A stretch of 64,000 nt of DNA from Rhizobium sp. SSA_523 (GTDB lineage: Bacteria; Pseudomonadota; Alphaproteobacteria; Rhizobiales; Rhizobiaceae), in NCBI RefSeq assembly GCF_030435705.1, contig NZ_CP129382.1, forward strand, positions 1,984,001-2,048,000. The letters run 5' to 3'. This document shows positions 9,478-17,698 of this stretch, one piece after another. Every line of letters starts with the position of its first letter. Position 1 is the first letter of the stretch. The position numbers were made by a program, and so were the translations under genes. The notes below the pieces were generated by a model that was not told the origin of the DNA, made no database searches, and saw nothing but the letters and a program-made list of their open reading frames with translations.

Positions 9478-9927
9478 ATGTCTCAACTTGCAGAGGAGTT
9501 TATCCGGGCGCTGAAGCGGCTGGAGGACAGCGGCGATGCCGACGCGATCGTCGCCCTGTTCGGTGCCAATGCAACCGTCTCCAACCCGCTCCTGAGCGAG
9601 CATGGGCAAACGGAGGGCGACCCGTCGAAGTTCTGGCGTGACTATCGCGGCAGCTTCGACAAGATCACCTCGGAGTTCAAGGCGGTGGTCAGCCAGGACG
9701 GCGCCTCGTTTCTGGAATGGGTGAGTGAGGGCACCCTGGACGGCAAGTCTTTCCGCTATGGCGGCGTTTCCGTCCTGGACGAGAAGGATGGCAAGATCGC
9801 CGCCTTCCGCACCTATTTCGATCCCCGCCAATTGCCGCCCGCGCAGAAGACCACGGATGGCCGCAGCGAACTCGACCGCGCCCAGCAGGAACTCGCAGAA
9901 CAGCGCGCCGAAGGCGGTTATGCCTGA
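9478..9927 (+). CDS. SnoaL/NTF2-like domain protein
   Basis: 149-residue protein with the cone-shaped NTF2/SnoaL-like fold: an N-terminal helix EEFIRALKRLEDSGDADAIVALFGANATVSNPL, then antiparallel strands ending with EKDGKIAAFRTYFDPRQL, a pattern typical of limonene-epoxide-hydrolase or SnoaL-like sequences. The family covers enzymes and small-ligand binders, so no reaction can be assigned. The polar tail after residue 120 (Gln/Glu rich) is probably a helix. AAGGAAAGGAAGAG precedes the ATG at 9478 and supports that start. Appears monocistronic; a GC-rich hairpin (9956-9979) lies downstream. Confidence 0.78.
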   Translation: MSQLAEEFIRALKRLEDSGDADAIVALFGANATVSNPLLSEHGQTEGDPSKFWRDYRGSFDKITSEFKAVVSQDGASFLEWVSEGTLDGKSFRYGGVSVLDEKDGKIAAFRTYFDPRQLPPAQKTTDGRSELDRAQQELAEQRAEGGYA

Positions 9928-10045
9928 GCGCCGAATTATGTGAGTGAAAACTAATGCGCGCCCGGAACTCTGGGCGCGCCCGGATGTTGGCACTGGCCAG
10001 GGGTTGGATGCGATCTGCACTCCTTCGGGCTGATGCCGGAGGGAA

Positions 10046-10405
10046 ATGGTCGCCACGCCAAACCACTTGCAACGCAATGATCGAGTGGAACCGACCATGC
10101 CTTCTTCGCGCACAAAAAGCCGCAACACCCGCAGCACAACCCGCCAGGCCGGGTCCGGCGACAGCGACCTGTTGAGCCGCAGCAATCTGCCCGACTGGAT
10201 CGTCCAGGCGTTGAAAGCCAATCGGATCCGGAGACTGAGCCAGCTGGCGCCTCTGTCCGACCGGCAGTTGCTGGCGCTCTCGGGCATTGGACAACGGGCC
10301 TCGCAGCATATCCGCGCAGCACTCGCCCGGCAGAAGGCCGCACTGCCGCAGGCCGGCAGCGCCCGGCCCGCCGATGACCACGGCTCGGCGACACTTGCGG
10401 ACTAA
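10046..10405 (+). CDS. Small helix-hairpin-helix protein, RNA polymerase alpha-CTD-like
   Basis: Protein of 119 residues (or 102 if the ATG at 10097 is used) with a basic, Ser/Thr-rich N-terminus and one recognisable domain: SNLPDWIVQALKANRIRRLSQL followed by LSDRQLLALSGIGQRASQHI. This matches the helix-hairpin-helix pattern of the alpha subunit C-terminal domain, with the GIG hairpin. Such small proteins may bind DNA, but no function is known to me. GGAGGG lies only two bases before the ATG at 10046, tight for a ribosome-binding site, so the start is unsettled. No operon partner: the upstream gene ends 118 bp before and the next begins 131 bp after. Confidence 0.55.
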   Translation: MVATPNHLQRNDRVEPTMPSSRTKSRNTRSTTRQAGSGDSDLLSRSNLPDWIVQALKANRIRRLSQLAPLSDRQLLALSGIGQRASQHIRAALARQKAALPQAGSARPADDHGSATLAD

Positions 10406-10536
10406 GGGTCAAGCCGTAAAACCCGATGGGTCAAACCATCTGCTGCGCGCAAGCCTTCTGGGCCCTGTGCGTCGCCTTGTCGCCCGAAAGTCTGTCTGCT
10501 ATAGGAGACGAAAGTCAATTATAGTGGAATGCCTCT

Positions 10537-11031
10537 GTGCAGCCTGTCATTCGTGATGCCGACGCCGCCGATCTTCCGGCCATCCTGGAGATCTATAATG
10601 ATGCGGTCGCCAACACGACGGCCATCTGGAACGACCGGCTGGTCGATCTGGAGGACCGGAAGGCCTGGTTCAAAGCGCGGCGCGAGCGCGGCTTCCCCAT
10701 TCTCGTCGCGGAAATCTCGGGCACGATCTGCGGCTATGCCGCCTATGGGGACTGGCGCGCCTTCGAGGGTTTCCGCCATACGGTCGAACATTCGGTCTAT
10801 GTGCACAGGGAGCATCGCGGCGCCGGAATTGGCAAGGCCCTGATGCAGGACCTGATCCTGAGAGCGCGCGCCGGCAATATCCATGTCATGATCGGCTGCA
10901 TCGAATCCGGCAATCTCGGCTCGCTCCGGCTGCATGAGAGCCTGGGCTTCCGCGAGGCGGGACATTTTCGCGAGGTCGGCACGAAATTCGGCCGCTGGCT
11001 CGATCTCACCTGCATGGAATTGCGGGTCTGA
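10537..11031 (+). CDS. GNAT N-acetyltransferase, phosphinothricin acetyltransferase-like
   Basis: 164-residue GNAT enzyme resembling the Pat/MddA group that acetylates phosphinothricin or methionine sulfoximine/sulfone. It opens with IRDADAADLPAILEIYNDAVANTTAIW, carries the acetyl-CoA pyrophosphate loop HREHRGAGIGKAL (about 91-102), and ends with SLRLHESLGFREAGHFREVGTKFGRWLDLTCMEL, the usual Pat C-terminal pattern. The start is a GTG at 10537, because the only nearby ATG is in another frame. The substrate is inferred from similarity; members often detoxify amino-acid analogues. It is a single gene and its 3' end faces the DUF930 gene. Confidence 0.85.
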   Translation: MQPVIRDADAADLPAILEIYNDAVANTTAIWNDRLVDLEDRKAWFKARRERGFPILVAEISGTICGYAAYGDWRAFEGFRHTVEHSVYVHREHRGAGIGKALMQDLILRARAGNIHVMIGCIESGNLGSLRLHESLGFREAGHFREVGTKFGRWLDLTCMELRV

Positions 11032-11110
11032 TGATCCGGCAGGCGTTTACGGCGATCGCTGTTCGGATCGCCGTAAAGCTCGCATCCTTTCGGACGCTGG
11101 ATCGGCAAGA

Positions 11111-11506
11111 TCAGTCGTAAAGATAATACTGCTGCCACTTGCCGCGCGGCACCTTGCCGCCGACCTTGTATTCGAAGGACAGGACTTTCAGTCCGTCTTC
11201 CGCGGTCACGCATCTGTATTTCAGGCGATACCATTCGCCCTTGCTGCGGAAGACCGCTCCGGGTGCCCGGAAGGAATTGCCCTTTTCGACGGTATCGCCG
11301 AACGTATAGGCGATGACCTTGTCCGGGCTGTAGCTTCCATCGGCTTTGGCGATGCGGCTCATGGCCTCCATGTCGCAGCGCTGCTCGCGCCTTTCCTCGG
11401 GCGTGAGGCGATCGAGTTGCTGGACGATACGATTGTCGAGGGCCAGCGCGGGAACTGCAATAGACAGGCAGAGACCTGCGATGGCGGTACGAAGAACGGG
11501 ATTCAT
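11111..11506 (-). CDS. DUF930 domain secreted protein
   Basis: 131-residue exported protein of unknown function. Residues 1-22 form a clear signal peptide (basic start, hydrophobic core, ALA-LD junction). The mature part has the DUF930-type motif RLTPEERREQRCDMEAMSRI with one conserved cysteine, then AYTFGD and a lysine-rich C-terminal half with a second cysteine, which could form a disulphide in the periplasm. The ATG at 11504-11506 gives the signal peptide; the longer frame upstream is discarded. No operon partner: the divergent S9 peptidase begins about 230 bp away. The DUF assignment is from memory of the motif. Confidence 0.75.
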   Translation of the reverse strand: MNPVLRTAIAGLCLSIAVPALALDNRIVQQLDRLTPEERREQRCDMEAMSRIAKADGSYSPDKVIAYTFGDTVEKGNSFRAPGAVFRSKGEWYRLKYRCVTAEDGLKVLSFEYKVGGKVPRGKWQQYYLYD

Positions 11507-11740
11507 GTCATTTCCATCCAATATGACTCGGACGCGGCGGAAACTAGAGGACGTGTATCCGCTTGACCACCCACCATGACGGGAAGAACCGTAAATGTGA
11601 TCAGCCATGAGGATGGGCCGATGTGATCGGGCTCCACCCGGCGCAATTGCCTTGTGGATTGTCCGTGGCCGCAAGGAAATCCCGCCGCCGCCTTGCCCTT
11701 GCCCCGGCCGCCGCTTATCTCTGGCCGATAGTCTCAGTTG

Positions 11741-13876
11741 ATGCGGGAGTTTATCTTGAGCCCTTTGCGGACCTCGTCCAAAGCCGTTTTCCACACGCTT
11801 CCAACGCCGCCCAAGGCCGACAAGAGGCCGCAGACGGATACCCGCCACGACATCACGCGCACCGACGACTACGCCTGGCTGCGCGCTGATAACTGGCAGG
11901 CCATGTTCAAGGATCCCTCCCTCCTCGATCCCGCCATCCGCAACCATCTGGAAGCGGAAAATGCCTATATGGACGCGGCTCTCGGCGATACGGCCGAATT
12001 GCAGAAGACCCTGTTTGCCGAGATGAAGGGCCGCATCAAGGAGGATGATTCCTCCGTGCCGATGAAGGACGGCGCCTTCGCCTATGGCACGCTCTATGTC
12101 ACCGGCGGCGAGCAGGCGCATTATTTCCGCACCCCGCGCGACGGTGGCGCGCGCGAGCTCCTGCTGGATGGCGACAAGCAGGCCGAAGGCAAGGATTATT
12201 TCCGCCTGTCCGGCCTCGACCACTGCAGCGATCACACGCGCGGCATCTGGGGCTATGACGACAAGGGGTCCGAATATTATACGCTGCGGGTGCGGGAATT
12301 CTCCACCGGCAGCGATCTACCCGATCGCGTCGAGAACACGGCCGGCGGCGGCGTCTGGGCTCCGGACGGCAAGAGCTTTTTCTACACGCTGCAGGACGAT
12401 AACCACCGTCCGTCCAAGGTCTTCCATCATATTCTCGGCCAGCCGCAATCGGCCGATCGCCTGGTCTACGAGGAAAGCGATCCGGGTTTCTTCATGGGCG
12501 TCGGCGGCTCGCTTCTCGACGATTTCATCTTCATCGACATTCACGATCACGAGACGTCCGAATACCGCATCCTGTCGACTCGCGATCTCGAGGCCGAACC
12601 GCAACTGGTGGCGCAGCGTCAGGAAGGCGTCGAATACGCGCTGACCGAAGGCGGCGATGTTTTCTTTATCCTGACCAATGACGACGGCGCGAAGGATTTC
12701 AAGATCATGATGGCGCCGGTCACGGCACCGGGCAAGGACAACTGGACGGAAGTCGTGGGCCACGAGCCGGGCCGGCTCATCCTCTCCCATGCGGCCTATG
12801 CCCGCCATCTCGTCTGGCTGGAGCGTCGCGACGGCCTGCCGCGGATCGTCGTCCGCGACCGCGCAAGCGGCGAGGAACATGCCATCGCCTTTGCCGAAGA
12901 GGCCTATGCGCTGGGTCTGCAGGGCGCCGCCGAATACGAGACCGATACGATCCGCTTCTCCTATTCCTCGATGACGACGCCGAGCCAGCTGTTCGATTAC
13001 AATATGGCGACACGCGAGCGCCGCCTGCTGAAGACACAGGAAGTGCCCTCCGGCCATAATCCGGACGATTATGTCACCCGCCGCGTCATGGCGACCTCCC
13101 ATGATGGTGCGCTCGTGCCCGTCTCGCTGCTCTACCGCAAGGATTGCCCGCTGGATGGATCGGCACCCTGCCTGCTCTACGGCTATGGCGCCTATGGCAT
13201 CAGCATTCCCGCCTCCTTCTCGACGAACGCGCTGTCGCTTGTCGATCGCGGTTTCGTCTATGCCATCGCCCATGTCAGGGGCGGCAAGGACAAAGGTTTC
13301 GACTGGTACGAGACCGGCAAGATGGCAATGAAGCAGAACACGTTCAAAGACTTCATCGCCGCCGCCGACCATCTGGTGACGCAAGGCTTCACCGCCTATG
13401 ACCGGATCATCGCCGAAGGCGGCTCGGCCGGCGGCATGCTGATGGGCGCGATCGCCAACATGGCGCCGGAAAAATTCGCCGGCATCATTGCTGCGGTGCC
13501 CTTTGTCGATGTCCTCAACACCATGCTCGACGATACGCTGCCGCTCACCCCGCCGGAATGGCCCGAATGGGGCAATCCGCTGGAGTCCGCAGAAGAGTAT
13601 CAATGGATCGCCGCCTATTCTCCCTATGACAATGTGGCGGACAGGCCCTATCCGCCAATTCTCGCGATTTCCGGCCTCACCGATCCGCGCGTGACCTATT
13701 GGGAACCGACCAAATGGGTTGCGCGGCTGCGGGACACCGCGCCCGAGGCCGGTCCCTATCTGTTGAAGACGAACATGGCCGCCGGCCATGGCGGCAAATC
13801 GGGAAGGTTCCAGCGGCTCGAGGAGATCGCCTTCGAATATGCCTTTGCGCTGAAGGTCGTCGGCCGCACCGCTTGA
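11741..13876 (+). CDS. S9 family oligopeptidase (oligopeptidase B-like, PtrB)
   Basis: 711-residue prolyl-oligopeptidase-family serine peptidase, most like protease II/oligopeptidase B, cleaving short peptides after basic residues. The N-terminal two thirds form the beta-propeller gate, and the alpha/beta-hydrolase domain follows. The catalytic triad is visible: Ser562 in GGSAGGML, Asp648 in SGLTDPRVTYWEP, and His683 in AAGHGGKSGR. The family sequence YGYGAYGISIPASFS precedes the hydrolase core. No signal peptide, so cytoplasmic. ATG 11741 is used; a TTG at 11756 is also possible, and the first 20 residues are poorly conserved. Single gene. Confidence 0.93.
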   Translation: MREFILSPLRTSSKAVFHTLPTPPKADKRPQTDTRHDITRTDDYAWLRADNWQAMFKDPSLLDPAIRNHLEAENAYMDAALGDTAELQKTLFAEMKGRIKEDDSSVPMKDGAFAYGTLYVTGGEQAHYFRTPRDGGARELLLDGDKQAEGKDYFRLSGLDHCSDHTRGIWGYDDKGSEYYTLRVREFSTGSDLPDRVENTAGGGVWAPDGKSFFYTLQDDNHRPSKVFHHILGQPQSADRLVYEESDPGFFMGVGGSLLDDFIFIDIHDHETSEYRILSTRDLEAEPQLVAQRQEGVEYALTEGGDVFFILTNDDGAKDFKIMMAPVTAPGKDNWTEVVGHEPGRLILSHAAYARHLVWLERRDGLPRIVVRDRASGEEHAIAFAEEAYALGLQGAAEYETDTIRFSYSSMTTPSQLFDYNMATRERRLLKTQEVPSGHNPDDYVTRRVMATSHDGALVPVSLLYRKDCPLDGSAPCLLYGYGAYGISIPASFSTNALSLVDRGFVYAIAHVRGGKDKGFDWYETGKMAMKQNTFKDFIAAADHLVTQGFTAYDRIIAEGGSAGGMLMGAIANMAPEKFAGIIAAVPFVDVLNTMLDDTLPLTPPEWPEWGNPLESAEEYQWIAAYSPYDNVADRPYPPILAISGLTDPRVTYWEPTKWVARLRDTAPEAGPYLLKTNMAAGHGGKSGRFQRLEEIAFEYAFALKVVGRTA

Positions 13877-13927
13877 TCGTCAACTGCCTGATCGCCAACT
13901 GCCTGATCGCGGAATGCCTGATCGCGA
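13873..13927. repeat. Short tandem repeat, about 15-bp unit, three to four copies
   Basis: Immediately after the peptidase stop codon, units close to AACTGCCTGATCGCC are repeated three times, with the first and last copies degenerate. There is no open structure and no T-run, so it is not a terminator. It resembles a slippage-prone microsatellite-like array. Confidence 0.7.
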
Positions 13928-14068
13928 GAGCAATGTGGCGCGTGGAACCCGTCCACGCGCCCCGGCGTTGATGGGTGAAACCCGCTGCAGCCGTGCCCGG
14001 AGGCGGCGCTGTGCCGCTTCGGGGCTTCAATCAGGCCGCGCCTCAACCGCGAATGACGATCGGAACAG

Positions 14069-15385
14069 ATGTTCATCAAGCAATGGTGGTTTCTAAAGCG
14101 GATGACGCGGCGGCTATGGTTCACCGCCACGCTCTATTGCCTGTTCGGCATTGGCGCCTCCCTCGCCGCCATCTGGTTCGCGCCTTATCTGCCGGAAGAC
14201 CTGCCGCGCACCTTCGGGGCTGAATCGGTTGATTCCATCCTCACCATCATTGCTTCCAGCATGCTGGCGGTGACCACCTTCTCGCTGACGACGCTGGTTT
14301 CGGCCACCACCGCCGCAGCCAGCAGCGCCACGCCGCGTGCCACCAGCCTGCTGCTGGAAGATCGCACCGCCCAGCGCGCCCTCTCGACCTTTCTCGGCGC
14401 CTTTCTGTTTTCGCTGATCGGCCTGATCGCGTTGAACACCGAACTTTATGGCGAAAGGGGCCGTTTCCTGCTTTTCCTGGCCACGCTGATCATGGTGGCC
14501 TTCATCGTCGTTACGCTGCTGCGCTGGATCGATCATCTGGCAGGGCTTGGCCGGGTGGCGGAAACCATTTCCCGCGTCGAGGATGTCGCCCGGCGGGCGC
14601 TCGACGCGCATCGCCGCGATCCCGGTCTGGGGGCCGCCGCCTGGTCGGGGCCGCCGGAGGCAGCCATCGGCATTTTCCACCCGCAAGTGGGCTATGTCCA
14701 GAATCTCGACATGGGATCGCTGAACCGGCTGGCAGAGGCGCTGAAGGCCCGGATCTACGTGAACCGGCGGCCCGGCAGCCAGTGCGATCCCTCCCGTCCG
14801 GTCGCCTATCTTGTACTGGAAGACACCGCCCAGACGCTGCCCGATACGGCGGCTGCGACGATCCATGCGGCCTTCGCCATAGGTCCGCGGCGCTCTTTCG
14901 ATCAGGATCCGCGCTTCGGTCTCATCACCCTGTCGGAAATCGGATCCAAGGCGCTGTCGCCCGGCATCAACGATCCCGGAACCGCCATCGACGTGCTGTC
15001 GACGCTGACACGGCTCCTGGCCCAGTCTCCTGCCCTGTCTCCGGCCCAGTCCCAGTCCCAGTCCCAGTCCCAGTCCCCGACCCGGGCCCCGGAGGCGAAA
15101 CCCGTCCGCTTCGAGCGGATCCACCTCCTGCCTTTGACGGAGGACGAATTGCTGGATGCGGCTTTCATGCCGATCTCGCGCGATGGCGCAGGCCTCGTCG
15201 AGGTGGCCCTGCGGCTGCAGAAATCGCTTGCCGCCATTGCCGCACAGGCGGAATCGGACCTGCGCGTGGCGGCGCGGCAGATGGCGGAACTGGCGCATGA
15301 CCGCGCTTTGGCAAGCCTCACCTTCGAAGAGGACCGCCAGCGGCTGAGCCGCGAGCACAAGCTGCTTTTCCCTGACCTTGCGTGA
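14069..15385 (+). CDS. DUF2254 family membrane protein
   Basis: 438-residue inner-membrane protein of the DUF2254 family. Four hydrophobic segments lie in the first 165 residues (WFTATLYCLFGIGASLAAIWF, IIASSMLAVTTFSL, FLGAFLFSLIGLIAL and LLFLATLIMVAFIVVTLL), followed by a soluble domain that begins with IDHLAGLGRVAETISRVED. The helical segment ALSPGINDPGTAIDVLSTL is a conserved family mark. Function is unknown in the literature I recall. Between residues 320 and 340 the protein has a low-complexity run of alternating Gln-Ser encoded by tandem CAGTCC units, probably a length-variable linker. A Shine-Dalgarno sequence before ATG 14069 is weak. Single gene. Confidence 0.85.
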   Translation: MFIKQWWFLKRMTRRLWFTATLYCLFGIGASLAAIWFAPYLPEDLPRTFGAESVDSILTIIASSMLAVTTFSLTTLVSATTAAASSATPRATSLLLEDRTAQRALSTFLGAFLFSLIGLIALNTELYGERGRFLLFLATLIMVAFIVVTLLRWIDHLAGLGRVAETISRVEDVARRALDAHRRDPGLGAAAWSGPPEAAIGIFHPQVGYVQNLDMGSLNRLAEALKARIYVNRRPGSQCDPSRPVAYLVLEDTAQTLPDTAAATIHAAFAIGPRRSFDQDPRFGLITLSEIGSKALSPGINDPGTAIDVLSTLTRLLAQSPALSPAQSQSQSQSQSPTRAPEAKPVRFERIHLLPLTEDELLDAAFMPISRDGAGLVEVALRLQKSLAAIAAQAESDLRVAARQMAELAHDRALASLTFEEDRQRLSREHKLLFPDLA

Positions 15386-15738
15386 CCGCCGGCCTGCCGG
15401 CCATTGCCTGCCTTCCATTGCCAGCCGGCCATTGCCTGCCATTGCCAGCCAGGACCAGCCAGCAACAGCCAGGGCCGGCAACCTTATGTTAACCCTCTCC
15501 GATGAGGATGCGGCGACGGGTTTGCCCGCGCGAAAGCGCCGCTTCCTGATTCGATCGGACGGCAACCCGGCGCACATCTGTGCTCCCCAATGTAGCGAAG
15601 CAGGGGATCGGGGCGGCACCCGGCAGAACAGTCTGCCTGTCAACGCCCATTCGGCGCCGATCGTGTCCAGACGCAAGCCTCGCGCAAGCTTCAGCGGTTA
15701 ACGAAGGATTAACACTTCGATTATCGCGAGCCAGCGCC
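15386..15738. other. Intergenic region with CCATTGCC-type low-complexity repeats
   Basis: About 350 bp. The first 95 bases (15388-15480) are built from degenerate repeats of GCCATTGCC, GCCGGC and CAGCCAG. The remainder holds no credible gene. GGTTAACGAAGGATTAACA at 15695-15715 is an AT-richer patch just before the next small gene and may belong to its promoter. Confidence 0.55.
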
Positions 15739-15990
15739 ATGCAGATTGAGAGCCGACTGAGTGGCTACGGTTACCCCGCAAAGCCACAGATCCACGAGCG
15801 GAAACCCGAAGCGGTCCAGGACAGGGCCGTCGAGACCCGCCGTTTTCATGATGGCGCCCTGACGGGCAGCAGCACGCTTCTGTCCTCCTCGCTCGCCAAT
15901 GCGCTCTGGGTGGTGGAAGAAAGCCGTCAGGCCGAAGGCGCAGCCGCCTCGACTGTGGCCCAGATCGAAGACATCTATTCCGAGTTCTAA
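15739..15990 (+). CDS. Small protein of unknown function
   Basis: 83-residue protein that I do not recognise. It begins MQIESRLSGYGYPAKPQIHERKP, followed by a polar middle and the more regular segment TLLSSSLANALWVVEESRQAEGA, then IEDIYSEF at the end. No membrane segment or signal peptide. Codon third positions are GC-rich and the composition is protein-like, which argues for a real gene. The ATG at 15739 has no strong ribosome-binding site. The frame is open for 160 bp further upstream, but that part overlaps repeat-like sequence. Function unknown. Confidence 0.5.
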   Translation: MQIESRLSGYGYPAKPQIHERKPEAVQDRAVETRRFHDGALTGSSTLLSSSLANALWVVEESRQAEGAAASTVAQIEDIYSEF

Positions 15991-16195
15991 AGAGTTCGCC
16001 GACCCCATGGCGGATCACGGCCTCTCCGAAAACCCCTGCGGTCCGGAACCAAGGTGCGGAACCGAGCCCTGAGACCCTGATCTAACCTCTGGATCCGAAG
16101 GCCTACCTACTCTGTGGCCCGGATGGCTGCCCGAAAGGGTAATGCCGTCCCTTCGAGCCGGCATCCCCTTTCTTCTCAATGTCCTTCAGTCTCCG

Positions 16196-16957
16196 TCAGG
16201 CATGGTCATGCGCATGCCCATGCCCATGTCCATGTCCATGTCCATGCGCCGAGGCTGGGCGTGGCGCATGCCCGCCGCAGCAGGCGTCTGCGGAATGGCC
16301 TTGGCCGCCATGATCATGCGGGTCCAGGTCCGGGTCGATCGTGCCGCCTGCCTGCCATTCCGCATAGGACTGTTTCAGGATCTGCACCGACGAGGTCAGG
16401 AAGAGCCCGGCCATCACGGCGGCCACGGCAAGATCCGGCCAGGCGGTTGCCGTTCCCCAGACACCCAGTGCCGCAATCATCACGATGACATTGCCGATGG
16501 CGTCATTGCGCGAGCAGAGCCAGACCGAGCGCACATTGGCATCGCCATCCTTGTAGCGCAAAAGCAGAAGCACGCTGACCAGATTGGCCACCAGAGCGAG
16601 AAAACCGATGACGCCCATGATGGGAGCCTCCGGCACGCCGACCACGAAGACGCGGTAGACGGTCGAGCCGAAGACGAACAGGCCCATCAGGAACAGGCTG
16701 ATGCCCTTGGCGGCGGCAGCCGTCGTGCGTACCCGCAGGGAAGCGCCGATCACTGCCAGCGAAATTCCGTAGGTCACCGCATCGGCAAAGAAATCCAGCG
16801 CGTCCGCCTGCAGGGCCTGCGACCCGGCAAGACGCCCTGCCGTCATTTCGACGGCGAACATCACTGCATTGATGACGATGACCGCCCAGAGCCTGCGCTT
16901 GTAATCGGCCGATAAACCTTCGAAGCTTGCCTTGTGGTCGCAGCAGCCCGCACTCAT
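16196..16957 (-). CDS. Cation diffusion facilitator, short form with His-rich tail
   Basis: 253-residue inner-membrane metal/proton antiporter of the CDF family. The N-terminus carries a Cys-Cys-Asp-His cluster (SAGCCDHK), followed by six hydrophobic helices. Metal-site motifs are ALQADALDFFADAVTYGIS in helix 2 and the SRNDAIGNVIVMIAALGVW stretch in helix 5. The usual cytoplasmic C-terminal domain is absent; instead the protein ends in GHSADACCGGHAP and alternating His-Gly/Ala. It probably exports a divalent metal such as Co, Zn, Cd or Pb. It is divergent from the merR-type gene, and a MerR operator with a 19-bp spacer lies in its promoter. ATG 16957 is chosen; an ATG at 16996 would place the start too close to the promoter. 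Confidence 0.88.
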   Translation of the reverse strand: MSAGCCDHKASFEGLSADYKRRLWAVIVINAVMFAVEMTAGRLAGSQALQADALDFFADAVTYGISLAVIGASLRVRTTAAAAKGISLFLMGLFVFGSTVYRVFVVGVPEAPIMGVIGFLALVANLVSVLLLLRYKDGDANVRSVWLCSRNDAIGNVIVMIAALGVWGTATAWPDLAVAAVMAGLFLTSSVQILKQSYAEWQAGGTIDPDLDPHDHGGQGHSADACCGGHAPRPASAHGHGHGHGHGHAHDHA

Positions 16958-16999
16958 GACGTCACCTTTTTTGTTGCAATCTGTCGATGACACCACAGA

Positions 17000-17030
17000 T
17001 AATCCCTCTAGTGACTAGAGGTTCAAGAGG
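17000..17030 (-). promoter_or_regulatory. MerR-type promoter/operator of the cation efflux gene
   Basis: The perfect dyad CCTCTAG-TGA-CTAGAGG (17005-17021) lies between TTGAAC (-35, read on the minus strand, 17020-17025) and TATCTG (-10). The spacer is 19 bp, the long spacing typical of promoters that MerR-family regulators activate by untwisting DNA. It lies between the efflux gene and the regulator gene, so both may be controlled from it. Confidence 0.85.
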
Positions 17031-17041
17031 TTTTTTCGGCA

Positions 17042-17455
17042 ATGTTCTCGATTGGTGACGTCTCCAGGCGGACCGGGGTGAAGGTCCCGACGATCCGCTA
17101 TTATGAGCAGATGGGCCTGATGGCGCCTTCGGAGCGCTCGGAGGGCAATCAGCGGCGCTACAGTGGCAGTGATGTGGAGCGCCTGACCTTCATCCGCCAT
17201 GCCCGCGATCTCGGCTTCGAGATCGAGCGGATTCGCGAGTTGATCGCGCTCAGCCGCCATCCGGACGCGCCATGCGACGGCGCCGACCGTATCGCCACCA
17301 ATCATCTCCTCGAGGTGCGGCAGAAGATCGACCAACTGAAGCGGCTGGAGGCGGAGCTGGAACGCATCGTCTCCCATTGCGGCGGCCATACGGTGGAGGA
17401 CTGCTATGTGATCCGCGCGCTCTCCGACCATGCCCTGTGCGAGCACGAGCATTGA
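17042..17455 (+). CDS. MerR family metal-responsive regulator (ZntR/CadR/PbrR-like)
   Basis: 137-residue MerR-family activator. Residues 1-70 form the winged helix-turn-helix (FSIGDVSRRTGVKVPTIRYYEQMGLM, then NQRRYSGSDVERLTFIRHARDLGF), and a dimerisation helix follows. Candidate metal ligands are Cys78 (DAPCDGAD) and Cys113/Cys121 with His116 (SHCGGHTVEDC), the three-cysteine layout of ZntR/CadR/PbrR sensors. The C-terminus adds Cys133 and three histidines (HALCEHEH), unusual extra ligands. It is divergently transcribed from the CDF transporter, and the operator with a 19-bp spacer lies between them. It most likely senses a soft or borderline divalent metal and activates the exporter. Confidence 0.9.
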   Translation: MFSIGDVSRRTGVKVPTIRYYEQMGLMAPSERSEGNQRRYSGSDVERLTFIRHARDLGFEIERIRELIALSRHPDAPCDGADRIATNHLLEVRQKIDQLKRLEAELERIVSHCGGHTVEDCYVIRALSDHALCEHEH

Positions 17456-17624
17456 GACGTGAAATGCCACGGAGCCGGAGCCAGCGCCTCTCGCTTCCTC
17501 CCGCCTCTTGACAGACCTTCAAAAGCGGCGCATGGATGACGCCATGATGATCGAACGCGCACCCATCTCCGTGACGTATTTTTGGGCCTACCGGTAACGG
17601 GCGGCTCGACAGATCACAATGTCA

Positions 17625-17650
17625 ACAAGCCGCCGTCAGGCGGCTTTGTT
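17625..17650 (+). terminator. Rho-independent terminator-like hairpin
   Basis: AAGCCGCC (17627-17634), loop GTCA and GGCGGCTT (17639-17646) make a perfect 8-bp stem followed by TGTTGT. It probably ends the merR-type transcript and lies before the acetyltransferase gene. Confidence 0.6.
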
Positions 17651-17698
17651 GTAACAAGACGGCACCTGACGGCACGAAACCACCAAAGGATGCCGCAA

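Noticed and set aside
9956..9979. GC-rich hairpin GCGCGCCC/GGGCGCGC
   Set aside because: No T-run follows and no clear role; could be chance in GC-rich DNA.
16142..16915. Met/Ser/Pro-rich plus-strand frame over the CDF gene
   Set aside because: It is antisense to the His-rich tail repeat of the CDF transporter.
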